A stretch of 64,000 bases of DNA, from contig JBBELK010000378.1 of the NCBI GenBank assembly GCA_037783545.1, forward strand, positions 175,250 to 239,249, written 5' to 3'. Positions 10,901 through 22,377 of this stretch are shown one piece after another; the first letter of the stretch is position 1, and each line of letters begins with the position of its first letter. This stretch comes from Henricia sp. BOLD:AAB3569. Lineage: Eukaryota > Echinodermata > Asteroidea > Spinulosida > Echinasteridae. Under the pieces are notes generated by a model. It had not been told where the DNA came from, did no database searches, and saw only the letters and a list, made by a program, of their open reading frames with translations. The translations under genes and the position numbers were made by a program.

Positions 10901-13467
10901 TGTACACACCTCTTTGGGGTACTCCTGAGTTGTGCGCATGCTCAGTCATTCGGACTGTCGTTAACGCACCGCAGTTTGGCTCGGCAATTTGGTCAAAGTG
11001 TGGTCCAAACGTCGGCAAATTTGGAGGTCGAAAAATGTTCCGACGAACTTTAAATTTTGCATGCCCTAAACTCTCTATATTGCGCACTTGTCATAAAAAA
11101 TTGACAGACTTTCGCCGGGAAATGGCAGAGAAATTTCAAAGTTTAGAAAAAACTGGGTTGAGGCTTCCTGACTGCTCTCACGCAAACCGTGGCTGTCTGT
11201 ACACACCTCTTTGGGGTACTCCTGAGTTGTGCGCATGCTCAGTCATTCGGACTGTCGTTAACGCACCGCAGTTTGGCTCGGCAATTTGGTCAAAGTGTGG
11301 TCCAAACGTCGGCAAATTTGGAGGTCGAAAAATGTTCCGACGAACTTCAAATTTTGCATGCCCTAAACTCTCTATATTGCGCACTTGTCATATAAAATTG
11401 ACAGACTTTCGCCGGGAAATGGCAGAGAAATTTCAAAGTTTAGAAAAAACTGGGTTGAGGCTTCCTGACTGCTCTCACGCAAACCGTGGCTGTCTGTACA
11501 CACCTCTTTGGGGTACTCCTGAGTTGTGCGCATGCTCAGTCATTCGGACTGTCGTTAACGCACCGCAGTTTGGCTCGGCAATTTGGTCAAAGTGTGGTCC
11601 AAACGTCGGCAAATTTGGAGGTCGAAAAATGTTCCGACGAACTTCAAATTTTGCATGCCCTAAACTCTCTATATTGCGCACTTGTCATAAAAAATTGACA
11701 GACTTTCGCCGGGAAATGGCAGAGAAATTTCAAAGTTTAGAAAAAACTGGGTTGAGGCTTCCAGTCTGTACACACCTCTTTGGGGTACTCCTGAGTTGTG
11801 CGCATGCTCAGTCATTCGGACTGTCGTTAACGCACCGCAGTTTGGCTCGGCAATTTGGTCAAAGTGTGGTCCAAACGTCGGCAAATTTGGAGGTCGAAAA
11901 ATGTTCCGACGAACTTCAAATTTTGCATGCCCTAAACTCTCTATATTGCGCACTTGTCATAAAAAATTGACAGACTTTCGCCGGGAAATGGCAGAGAAAT
12001 TTCAAAGTTTAGAAAAAACTGGGTTGAGGCTTCCTGACTGCTCTCACGCAAACCGTGGCTGTCTGTACACACCTCTTTGGGGTACTCCTGAGTTGTGCGC
12101 ATGCTCAGTCATTCGGACTGTCGTTAACGCACCGCAGTTTGGCTCGGCAATTTGGTCAAAGTGTGGTCCAAACGTCGGCAAATTTGGAGGTCGAAAAATG
12201 TTCCGACGAACTTCAAATTTTGCATGCCCTAAACTCTCTATATTGCGCACTTGTCATAAAAAAATTGACAGACTTTCGCCGGGAAATGGCAGAGAAATTT
12301 CAAAGTTTAGAAAAAACTGGGTTGAGGCTTCCTGACTGCTCTCACGCAAACCGTGGCTGTCTGTACACACCTCTTTGGGGTACTCCTGAGTTGTGCGCAT
12401 GCTCAGTCATTCGGACTGTCGTTAACGCACCGCAGTTTGGCTCGGCAATTTGGTCAAAGTGTGGTCCAAACGTCGGCAAATTTGGAGGTCGAAAAATGTT
12501 CCGACGAACTTTAAATTTTGCATGCCCTAAACTCTCTATATTGCGCACTTGTCATAAAAAATTGACAGACTTTCGCCGGGAAATGGCAGAGAAATTTCAA
12601 AGTTTAGAAAAAACTGGGTTGAGGCTTCCTGACTGCTCTCACGCAAACCGTGGCTGTCTGTACACACCTCTTTGGGGTACTCCTGAGTTGTGCGCATGCT
12701 CAGTCATTCGGACTGTCGTTAACGCACCGCAGTTTGGCTCGGCAATTTGGTCAAAGTGTGGTCCAAACGTCGGCAAATTTGGAGGTCGAAAAATGTTCCG
12801 ACGAACTTCAAATTTTGCATGCCCTAAACTCTCTATATTGCGCACTTGTCATATAAAATTGACAGACTTTCGCCGGGAAATGGCAGAGAAATTTCAAAGT
12901 TTAGAAAAAACTGGGTTGAGGCTTCCTGACTGCTCTCACGCAAACCGTGGCTGTCTGTACACACCTCTTTGGGGTACTCCTGAGTTGTGCGCATGCTCAG
13001 TCATTCGGACTGTCGTTAACGCACCGCAGTTTGGCTCGGCAATTTGGTCAAAGTGTGGTCCAAACGTCGGCAAATTTGGAGGTCGAAAAATGTTCCGACG
13101 AACTTCAAATTTTGCATGCCCTAAACTCTCTATATTGCGCACTTGTCATAAAAAATTGACAGACTTTCGCCGGGAAATGGCAGAGAAATTTCAAAGTTTA
13201 GAAAAAACTGGGTTGAGGCTTCCTGACTGCTCTCACGCAAACCGTGGCTGTCTGTACACACCTCTTTGGGGTACTCCTGAGTTGTGCGCATGCTCAGTCA
13301 TTCGGACTGTCGTTAACGCACCGCAGTTTGGCTCGGCAATTTGGTCAAAGTGTGGTCCAAACGTCGGCAAATTTGGAGGTCGAAAAATGTTCCGACGAAC
13401 TTCAATTTTTGCATGCCCTAAACTCTCTATATTGCGCACTTGTCATAAAAAATTGACAGACTTTCGC
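7922..13467 (+). repeat. 5.5-kb internal duplication, copy 2
   Basis: This block repeats the monomer order of 2,080-7,624, including the CCCTAGACTC marker (8,739) and the four 272-bp units at matching offsets. One visible length difference is two extra adenines near 10,797 where copy 1 has one near 4,954. The near identity indicates a recent tandem duplication of about 5.5-5.8 kb. After 13,467 the copies differ: here the F and gga monomers are separate, whereas copy 1 ends in one fused monomer (7,625-7,921). Confidence 0.87.
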
Positions 13468-16400
13468 CGGGAAATGGCAGAGAAATTTCAAAGTTTAGAA
13501 AAAACTGGGTTGAGGCTTCCTGACTGCTCTCACGCAAACCGTGGCTGTCTGTACACACCTCTTTGGGGTACTCCTGAGTTGTGCGCATGCTCAGTCTTCC
13601 GGACTGTCGTTAACGCATCGCAGTTTGGCTCGGCAATTTGGTCAAAGTGTGGTCCAAACGTCGGCAAATTTGGAGGTCGAAAAATGTTCCGACGAACTTC
13701 AAATTTTGCATGCCCTAAACTCTCTATATTGCGCACTTGTCATAAAAAATTGACAGACTTTCGCCGGGAAATGGCAGAGAAATTTCAAAGTTTAGAAAAA
13801 ACTGGGTTGAGGCTTCCTGACTGCTCTCACGCAAACCGTGGCTGTCTGTACACACCTCTTTGGGGTACTCCTGAGTTGTGCGCATGCTCAGTCATTCGGA
13901 CTGTCGTTAACGCACCGCAGTTTGGCTCGGCAATTTGGTCAAAGTGTGGTCCAAACGTCGGAAAATTTGGAGGTCGAAAAATGTTCCGACGAACTTCAAA
14001 TTTTGCATGCCCTAAACTCTCTATATTGCGCACTTGTCATAACAAATTGACAGACTTTCGCCGGGAAATGGCAGAGAAATTTCAAAGTTTAGAAAAAACT
14101 GGGTTGAGGCTTTCTGACTGCTCTCACGCAAACCGTGGCTGTCTGTACACACCTCTTCGGTATACTCCTGAGTTGTGCGCATGCTCAGTCATTCGGACTG
14201 TCGTTAACGCACCGCAGTTTGGCTCGGCAATGTGGTCAAAGTGTGGTCCAAACGTCGGCAAATTTGGAGGTCGAAAAATGTTCCGACGAACTTCAAATTT
14301 TGCATGCCCTAAACTCTCTATATTGCGCACTTGTCATAAAAAATTGACAGACTTTCGCCGGGAAATGGCAGAGAAATTTCAAAGTTTAGAAAAAACTGGG
14401 TTGAGGCTTCCTGACTGCTCTCACGCAAACCGTGGCTGTATGTACACACCTCTTTGGGGTACTCCTGAGTTGTGCGCATGCTCAGTCATTCGGACTGTCG
14501 TTAACGCACCGCAGTTTGGCTCGGCAATGTGGTCAAAGTGTGGTCCAAACGTCGGCAAATTTGGAGGTCGAAAAATGTTCCGACGAACTTCAAATTTTGC
14601 ATGCCCTAAACTCTCTATATTGCGCACTTGTCATATAAAATTGACAGACTTTCGCCGGGAAATGGCAGAGAAATTTCAAAGTTTAGAAAAAACTGGGTTG
14701 AGGCTTCCTGACTGCTCTCACGCAAACCGTGGCTGTCTGTACACACCTCTTTGGGGTACTCCTGAGTTGTGCGCATGCTCAGTCATTCGGACTGTCGTTA
14801 ACGCACCGCAGTTTGGCTCGGCAATTTGGTCAAAGTGTGGTCCAAACGTCGGCAAATTTGGAGGTCGAAAAATGTTCCGACGAACTTCAAATTTTGCATG
14901 CCCTAAACTCTCTATATTGCGCACTTGTCATAAAAAATTGACAGACTTTCGCCGGGAAATGGCAGAGAAATTTCAAAGTTTAGAAAAAACTGGGTTGATG
15001 CTTCCTGACTGCTCTCACGCAAACCGTGGCTGTCTGTACACACCTCTTTGGGGTACTCCTGAGTTGTGCGCATGCTCAGTCATTCGGACTGTCGTTAACG
15101 CACCGCAGTTTGGCTCGGCAATTTGGTCAAAGTGTGGTCCAAACGTCGGCAAATTTGGAGGTCGAAAAATGTTCCGACGAACTTCAAATTTTGCATGCCC
15201 TAAACTCTCTATATTGCGCACTTGTCATAAAAAATTGACAGACTTTCGCCGGGAAATGGCAGAGAAATTTCAAAGTTTAGAAAAAACTGGGTTACGGCTT
15301 CCTGACTGCTCTCACGCAAACCGTGGCTGTCTGTACACACCTCTTTGGGGTACTCCTGAGATGTGCGCATGCTCAGTCTTCCGGACTGTCGTTAACGCAT
15401 CGCAGTTTGGCTCGGCAATTTGGTCAAAGTGTGGTCCAAACGTCGGCAAATTTGGAGGTCGAAAAATGTTCCGACGAACTTCAAATTTTGCATGCCCTAA
15501 ACTCTCTATATTGCGCACTTGTCATAAAAAATTGACAGACTTTCGCCGGGAAATGGCAGAGAAATTTCAAAGTTTAGAAAAAACTGGGTTGAGGCTTCCT
15601 GACTGCTCTCACGCAAACCGTGGCTGTCTGTACACACCTCTTTGGGGTACTCCTGAGTTGTGCGCATGCTCAGTCATTCGGACTGTCGTTAACGCACCGC
15701 AGTTTGGCTCGGCAATTTGGTCAAAGTGTGGTCCAAACGTCGGAAAATTTGGAGGTCGAAAAATGTTCCGACGAACTTCAAATTTTGCATGCCCTAAACT
15801 CTCTATATTGCGCACTTGTCATAACAAATTGACAGACTTTCGCCGGGAAATGGCAGAGAAATTTCAAAGTTTAGAAAAGACTGGGTTGAGGCTTTCTGAC
15901 TGCTCTCACGCAAACCGTGGCTGTCTGTACACACCTCTTCGGTATACTCCTGAGTTGTGCGCATGCTCAGTCATTCGGACTGTCGTTAACGCACCGCAGT
16001 TTGGCTCGGCAATGTGGTCAAAGTGTGGTCCAAACGTCGGCAAATTTGGAGGTCGAAAAATGTTCCGACGAACTTCAAATTTTGCATGCCCTAAACTCTC
16101 TATATTGCGCACTTGTCATAAAAAATTGACAGACTTTCGCCGGGAAATGGCAGAGAAATTTCAAAGTTTAGAAAAAACTGGATTGAGGCTTCCTGACTGC
16201 TCTCACGCAAACCGTGGCTGTATGTACACACCTCTTTGGGGTACTCCTGAGTTGTGCGCATGCTCAGTCATTCGGACTGTCGTTAACGCACCGCAGTTTG
16301 GCTCGGCAATGTGGTCAAAGTGTGGTCCAAACGTCGGCAAATTTGGAGGTCGAAAAATGTTCCGACGAACTTCAAATTTTGCATGCCCTAAACTCTCTAT

Positions 16401-16734
16401 ATTGCGCACTTGTCATAAAAAATTGACAGACTTTCGCCGGGAAATGCCAGAGAAATTTCAAAGTTTAGAAAAAACTGGGTTGAGGCTTCCTGACTGCTCT
16501 CACGCAAACCGTGGCTGTCTGTACACACCTCTTTGGGGTACTCCTGAGTTGTGCGCATGCTCATTCATTCGGACTGTCGTTAACGCACCGCAGTTTGGCT
16601 CGGCAATTTGGTCAAAGTGTGGTCCAAACGTCGGCAAATTTGGAGGTCGAAAAATGTTCCGACGAACTTCAAATTTTGCATGCCCTAAACTCTCTATATT
16701 GCGCACTTGTCATAAAAAATTGACAGACTTTCGC
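13171..16734 (+). repeat. 12-monomer higher-order repeat, copy A
   Basis: Twelve 297-bp units (3,564 bp) run in the order I, F, gga-N, RY, M-type ending in ata, unmarked, a TTGATGCTT variant, an F variant with GAGATGTGC and GGTTACGGC, gga-N, RY, an M-type with GGATTGAGG, and a unit opening with GAAATGCCAG. RY and the following M-type units share CAATGTGGTC, which is otherwise rare. RY units recur every 1,782 bp (unit starts 14,062, 15,844, 17,626, 19,408), so the 12-mer is itself two related 6-mers. Confidence 0.88.
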
Positions 16735-19700
16735 CGGGAAATGGCAGAGAAATTTCAAAGTTTAGAAAAAACTGGGTTGAGGCTTCCTGACTGCTCTCAC
16801 GCAAACCGTGGCTGTCTGTACACACCTCTTTGGGGTACTCCTGAGTTGTGCGCATGCTCAGTCATTCGGACTGTCGTTAACGCACCGCAGTTTGGCTCGG
16901 CAATTTGGTCAAAGTGTGGTCCAAACGTCGGCAAATTTGGAGGTCGAAAAATGTTCCGACGAACTTCAATTTTTGCATGCCCTAAACTCTCTATATTGCG
17001 CACTTGTCATAAAAAATTGACAGACTTTCGCCGGGAAATGGCAGAGAAATTTCAAAGTTTAGAAAAAACTGGGTTGAGGCTTCCTGACTGCTCTCACGCA
17101 AACCGTGGCTGTCTGTACACACCTCTTTGGGGTACTCCTGAGTTGTGCGCATGCTCAGTCTTCCGGACTGTCGTTAACGCATCGCAGTTTGGCTCGGCAA
17201 TTTGGTCAAAGTGTGGTCCAAACGTCGGCAAATTTGGAGGTCGAAAAATGTTCCGACGAACTTCAAATTTTGCATGCCCTAAACTCTCTATATTGCGCAC
17301 TTGTCATAAAAAATTGACAGACTTTCGCCGGGAAATGGCAGAGAAATTTCAAAGTTTAGAAAAAACTGGGTTGAGGCTTCCTGACTGCTCTCACGCAAAC
17401 CGTGGCTGTCTGTACACACCTCTTTGGGGTACTCCTGAGTTGTGCGCATGCTCAGTCATTCGGACTGTCGTTAACGCACCGCAGTTTGGCTCGGCAATTT
17501 GGTCAAAGTGTGGTCCAAACGTCGGAAAATTTGGAGGTCGAAAAATGTTCCGACGAACTTCAAATTTTGCATGCCCTAAACTCTCTATATTGCGCACTTG
17601 TCATAACAAATTGACAGACTTTCGCCGGGAAATGGCAGAGAAATTTCAAAGTTTAGAAAAAACTGGGTTGAGGCTTTCTGACTGCTCTCACGCAAACCGT
17701 GGCTGTCTGTACACACCTCTTCGGTATACTCCTGAGTTGTGCGCATGCTCAGTCATTCGGACTGTCGTTAACGCACCGCAGTTTGGCTCGGCAATGTGGT
17801 CAAAGTGTGGTCCAAACGTCGGCAAATTTGGAGGTCGAAAAATGTTCCGACGAACTTCAAATTTTGCATGCCCTAAACTCTCTATATTGCGCACTTGTCA
17901 TAAAAAATTGACAGACTTTCGCCGGGAAATGGCAGAGAAATTTCAAAGTTTAGAAAAAACTGGGTTGAGGCTTCCTGACTGCTCTCACGCAAACCGTGGC
18001 TGTATGTACACACCTCTTTGGGGTACTCCTGAGTTGTGCGCATGCTCAGTCATTCGGACTGTCGTTAACGCACCGCAGTTTGGCTCGGCAATGTGGTCAA
18101 AGTGTGGTCCAAACGTCGGCAAATTTGGAGGTCGAAAAATGTTCCGACGAACTTCAAATTTTGCATGCCCTAAACTCTCTATATTGCGCACTTGTCATAT
18201 AAAATTGACAGACTTTCGCCGGGAAATGGCAGAGAAATTTCAAAGTTTAGAAAAAACTGGGTTGAGGCTTCCTGACTGCTCTCACGCAAACCGTGGCTGT
18301 CTGTACACACCTCTTTGGGGTACTCCTGAGTTGTGCGCATGCTCAGTCATTCGGACTGTCGTTAACGCACCGCAGTTTGGCTCGGCAATTTGGTCAAAGT
18401 GTGGTCCAAACGTCGGCAAATTTGGAGGTCGAAAAATGTTCCGACGAACTTCAAATTTTGCATGCCCTAAACTCTCTATATTGCGCACTTGTCATAAAAA
18501 ATTGACAGACTTTCGCCGGGAAATGGCAGAGAAATTTCAAAGTTTAGAAAAAACTGGGTTGATGCTTCCTGACTGCTCTCACGCAAACCGTGGCTGTCTG
18601 TACACACCTCTTTGGGGTACTCCTGAGTTGTGCGCATGCTCAGTCATTCGGACTGTCGTTAACGCACCGCAGTTTGGCTCGGCAATTTGGTCAAAGTGTG
18701 GTCCAAACGTCGGCAAATTTGGAGGTCGAAAAATGTTCCGACGAACTTCAAATTTTGCATGCCCTAAACTCTCTATATTGCGCACTTGTCATAAAAAATT
18801 GACAGACTTTCGCCGGGAAATGGCAGAGAAATTTCAAAGTTTAGAAAAAACTGGGTTACGGCTTCCTGACTGCTCTCACGCAAACCGTGGCTGTCTGTAC
18901 ACACCTCTTTGGGGTACTCCTGAGATGTGCGCATGCTCAGTCTTCCGGACTGTCGTTAACGCATCGCAGTTTGGCTCGGCAATTTGGTCAAAGTGTGGTC
19001 CAAACGTCGGCAAATTTGGAGGTCGAAAAATGTTCCGACGAACTTCAAATTTTGCATGCCCTAAACTCTCTATATTGCGCACTTGTCATAAAAAATTGAC
19101 AGACTTTCGCCGGGAAATGGCAGAGAAATTTCAAAGTTTAGAAAAAACTGGGTTGAGGCTTCCTGACTGCTCTCACGCAAACCGTGGCTGTCTGTACACA
19201 CCTCTTTGGGGTACTCCTGAGTTGTGCGCATGCTCAGTCATTCGGACTGTCGTTAACGCACCGCAGTTTGGCTCGGCAATTTGGTCAAAGTGTGGTCCAA
19301 ACGTCGGAAAATTTGGAGGTCGAAAAATGTTCCGACGAACTTCAAATTTTGCATGCCCTAAACTCTCTATATTGCGCACTTGTCATAACAAATTGACAGA
19401 CTTTCGCCGGGAAATGGCAGAGAAATTTCAAAGTTTAGAAAAGACTGGGTTGAGGCTTTCTGACTGCTCTCACGCAAACCGTGGCTGTCTGTACACACCT
19501 CTTCGGTATACTCCTGAGTTGTGCGCATGCTCAGTCATTCGGACTGTCGTTAACGCACCGCAGTTTGGCTCGGCAATGTGGTCAAAGTGTGGTCCAAACG
19601 TCGGCAAATTTGGAGGTCGAAAAATGTTCCGACGAACTTCAAATTTTGCATGCCCTAAACTCTCTATATTGCGCACTTGTCATAAAAAATTGACAGACTT

Positions 19701-20298
19701 TCGCCGGGAAATGGCAGAGAAATTTCAAAGTTTAGAAAAAACTGGATTGAGGCTTCCTGACTGCTCTCACGCAAACCGTGGCTGTATGTACACACCTCTT
19801 TGGGGTACTCCTGAGTTGTGCGCATGCTCAGTCATTCGGACTGTCGTTAACGCACCGCAGTTTGGCTCGGCAATGTGGTCAAAGTGTGGTCCAAACGTCG
19901 GCAAATTTGGAGGTCGAAAAATGTTCCGACGAACTTCAAATTTTGCATGCCCTAAACTCTCTATATTGCGCACTTGTCATAAAAAATTGACAGACTTTCG
20001 CCGGGAAATGCCAGAGAAATTTCAAAGTTTAGAAAAAACTGAGTTGAGGCTTCCTGACTGCTCTCACGCAAACCGTGGCTGTCTGTACACACCTCTTTGG
20101 GGTACTCCTGAGTTGTGCGCATGCTCAGTCATTCGGACTGTCGTTAACGCACCGCAGTTTGGCTCGGCAATTTGGTCAAAGTGTGGTCCAAACGTCGGCA
20201 AATTTGGAGGTCGAAAAATGTTCCGACGAACTTCAAATTTTGCATGCCCTAAACTCTCTATATTGCGCACTTGTCATATAAAATTGACAGACTTTCGC
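16735..20298 (+). repeat. 12-monomer higher-order repeat, copy B
   Basis: Eleven of its twelve monomers match copy A at an offset of exactly 3,564 bp, including rare markers such as GAGATGTGC (15,358 and 18,922 regions), GAAAAGACTGG (15,875 and 19,439 regions), GGATTGAGG and GAAATGCCAG. The twelfth differs: copy A has a TCATTCATT variant at 16,561, whereas copy B has GAGTTGAGG at 20,041 and ends in the ata marker, where the next higher-order block begins. Confidence 0.87.
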
Positions 20299-22377
20299 CG
20301 GGAAATGGCAGAGAAATTTCAAAGTTTAGAAAAAACTGGGTTGAGGCTTCCTGACTGCTCTCACGCAAACCGTGGCTGTCTGTACACACCTCTTTGGGGT
20401 ACTCCTGAGTTGTGCGCATGCTCAGTCATTCGGACTGTCGTTAACGCACCGCAGTTTGGCTCGGCAATTTGGTCAAAGTGTGGTCCAAACGTCGGCAAAT
20501 TTGGAGGTCGAAAAATGTTCCGACGAACTTCAAATTTTGCATGCCCTAAACTCTCTATATTGCGCACTTGTCATAAAAAATTGACAGACTTTCGCCGGGA
20601 AATGGCAGAGAAATTTCAAAGTTTAGAAAAAACTGGGTTGAGGCTTCCTGACTGCTCTCACGCAAACCGTGGCTGTCTGTACACACCTCTTTGGGGTACT
20701 CCTGAGTTGTGCGCATGCTCAGTCATTCGGACTGTCGTTAACGCACCGCAGTTTGGCTCGGCAATTTGGTCAAAGTGTGGTCCAAACGTCGGCAAATTTG
20801 GAGGTCGAAAAATGTTCCGACGAACTTCAAATTTTGCATGCCCTAAACTCTCTATATTGCGCACTTGTCATAAAAAATTGACAGACTTTCGCCGGGAAAT
20901 GGCAGAGAAATTTCAAAGTTTAGAAAAAACTGGGTTGAGGCTTCCTGACTGCTCTCACGCAAACCGTGGCTGTCTGTACACACCTCTTTGGGGTACTCCT
21001 GAGTTGTGCGCATGCTCAGTCTTCCGGACTGTCGTTAACGCACCGCAGTTTGGCTCGGCAATTTGGTCAAAGTGTGGTCCAAACGTCGGCAAATTTGGAG
21101 GTCGAAAAATGTTCCGACGAACTTCAAATTTTGCATGCCCTAAACTCTCTATATTGCGCACTTGTCATAAAAAATTGACAGACTTTCGCCGGGAAATGGC
21201 AGAGAAATTTCAAAGTTTAGAAAAAACTGGGTTGAGGCTTCCTGACTGCTCTCACGCAAACCGTGGCTGTCTGTACACACCTCTTTGGGGTACTCCTGAG
21301 TTGTGCGCATGCTCAGTCATTCGGACTGTCGTTAACGCACCGCAGTTTGGCTCGGCAATTTGGTCAAAGTGTGGTCCAAACGTCGGAAAATTTGGAGGTC
21401 GAAAAATGTTCCGACGAACTTCAAATTTTGCATGCCCTAAACTCTCTATATTGCGCACTTGTCATAACAAATTGACAGACTTTCGCCGGGAAATGGCAGA
21501 GAAATTTCAAAGTTTAGAAAAAACTGGGTTGAGGCTTCCTGACTGCTCTCACGCAAACCGTGGCTGTCTGTACACACCTCTTCGGGATACTCCTGAGTTG
21601 TGCGCATGCTCAGTCATTCGGACTGTCGTTAACGCACCGCAGTTTGGCTCTGCAATTAGGTCAAAGTGTGGTCCAAACGTCGGCAAATTTGGAGGTCGAA
21701 AAATGTTCCGACGAACTTCAAATTTTGCATGCCCTAAACTCTCTATATTGCGCACTTGTCATAAAAAATTGACAGACTTTCGCCGGGAAATGGCAGAGAA
21801 ATTTCAAAGTTTAGAAAAAACTGGGTTGAGGCTTCCTGACTGCTCTCACGCAAACCGTGGCTGTCTGTACACACCTCTTTGGGGTACTCCTGAGTTGTGC
21901 GCATGCTCAGTCATTCGGACTGTCGTTAACGCACCGCAGTTTGGCTCGGCAATTTGGTCAAAGTGTGGTCCAAACGTCGGCAAATTTGGAGGTCGAAAAA
22001 TGTTCCGACGAACTTCAAATTTTGCATGCCCTAAACTCTCTATATTGCGCACTTGTCATTAAAAATTGACAGACTTTCGCCGGGAAATGGCAGAGAAATT
22101 TCAAAGTTTAGAAAAAACTGGGTTGAGGCTTCCTGACTGCTCTCACGCAAACCGTGGCTGTCTGTACACACCTCTTTGGGGTACTCCTGAGTTGTGCGCA
22201 TGCTCAGTCATTCGGACTGTCGTTAACGCACCGCAGTTTGGCTCGGCAATTTGGTCAAAGTGTGGTCCAAACGTCGGCAAATTTGGAGGTCGAAAAATGT
22301 TCCGACGAACTTTAAATTTTGCATGCCCTAAACTCTCTATATTGCGCACTTGTCATAAAAAATTGACAGACTTTCGC
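20002..22377 (+). repeat. 8-monomer higher-order repeat, copy 1
   Basis: Eight units (2,376 bp) run in the order ata, unmarked, unmarked, F with GCACCGCAG, gga-N, RD, unmarked, L. The RD unit carries TCTGCAATTAGGTC, and the seventh unit ends in CATTAAAAATTG, a substitution not seen in the other units. The first unit overlaps the last monomer of the preceding 12-mer, so the boundary between the two higher-order patterns is shared. Confidence 0.82.

Larger units (their letters stand above)
2080..11981 (+). repeat. Eight 272-bp deletion monomers
   Basis: A 25-bp deletion (plus one substitution) joins GGCTTCC directly to AGTCTGTACAC and gives 272-bp units at 2080-2351, 3837-4108, 4406-4677, 5867-6138, 7922-8193, 9679-9950, 10248-10519 and 11710-11981. 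All eight have the same breakpoint, so they descend from one deletion event and were spread by amplification. The spacing between them (1757, 569, 1461, 2055, 1757, 569, 1462 bp) itself repeats, which exposes the larger duplication described separately. None occurs between 12 kb and 35.8 kb. Because 25 is not a multiple of 3, each one shifts the reading frame of the array, with no sign of selection against it. Confidence 0.93.
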
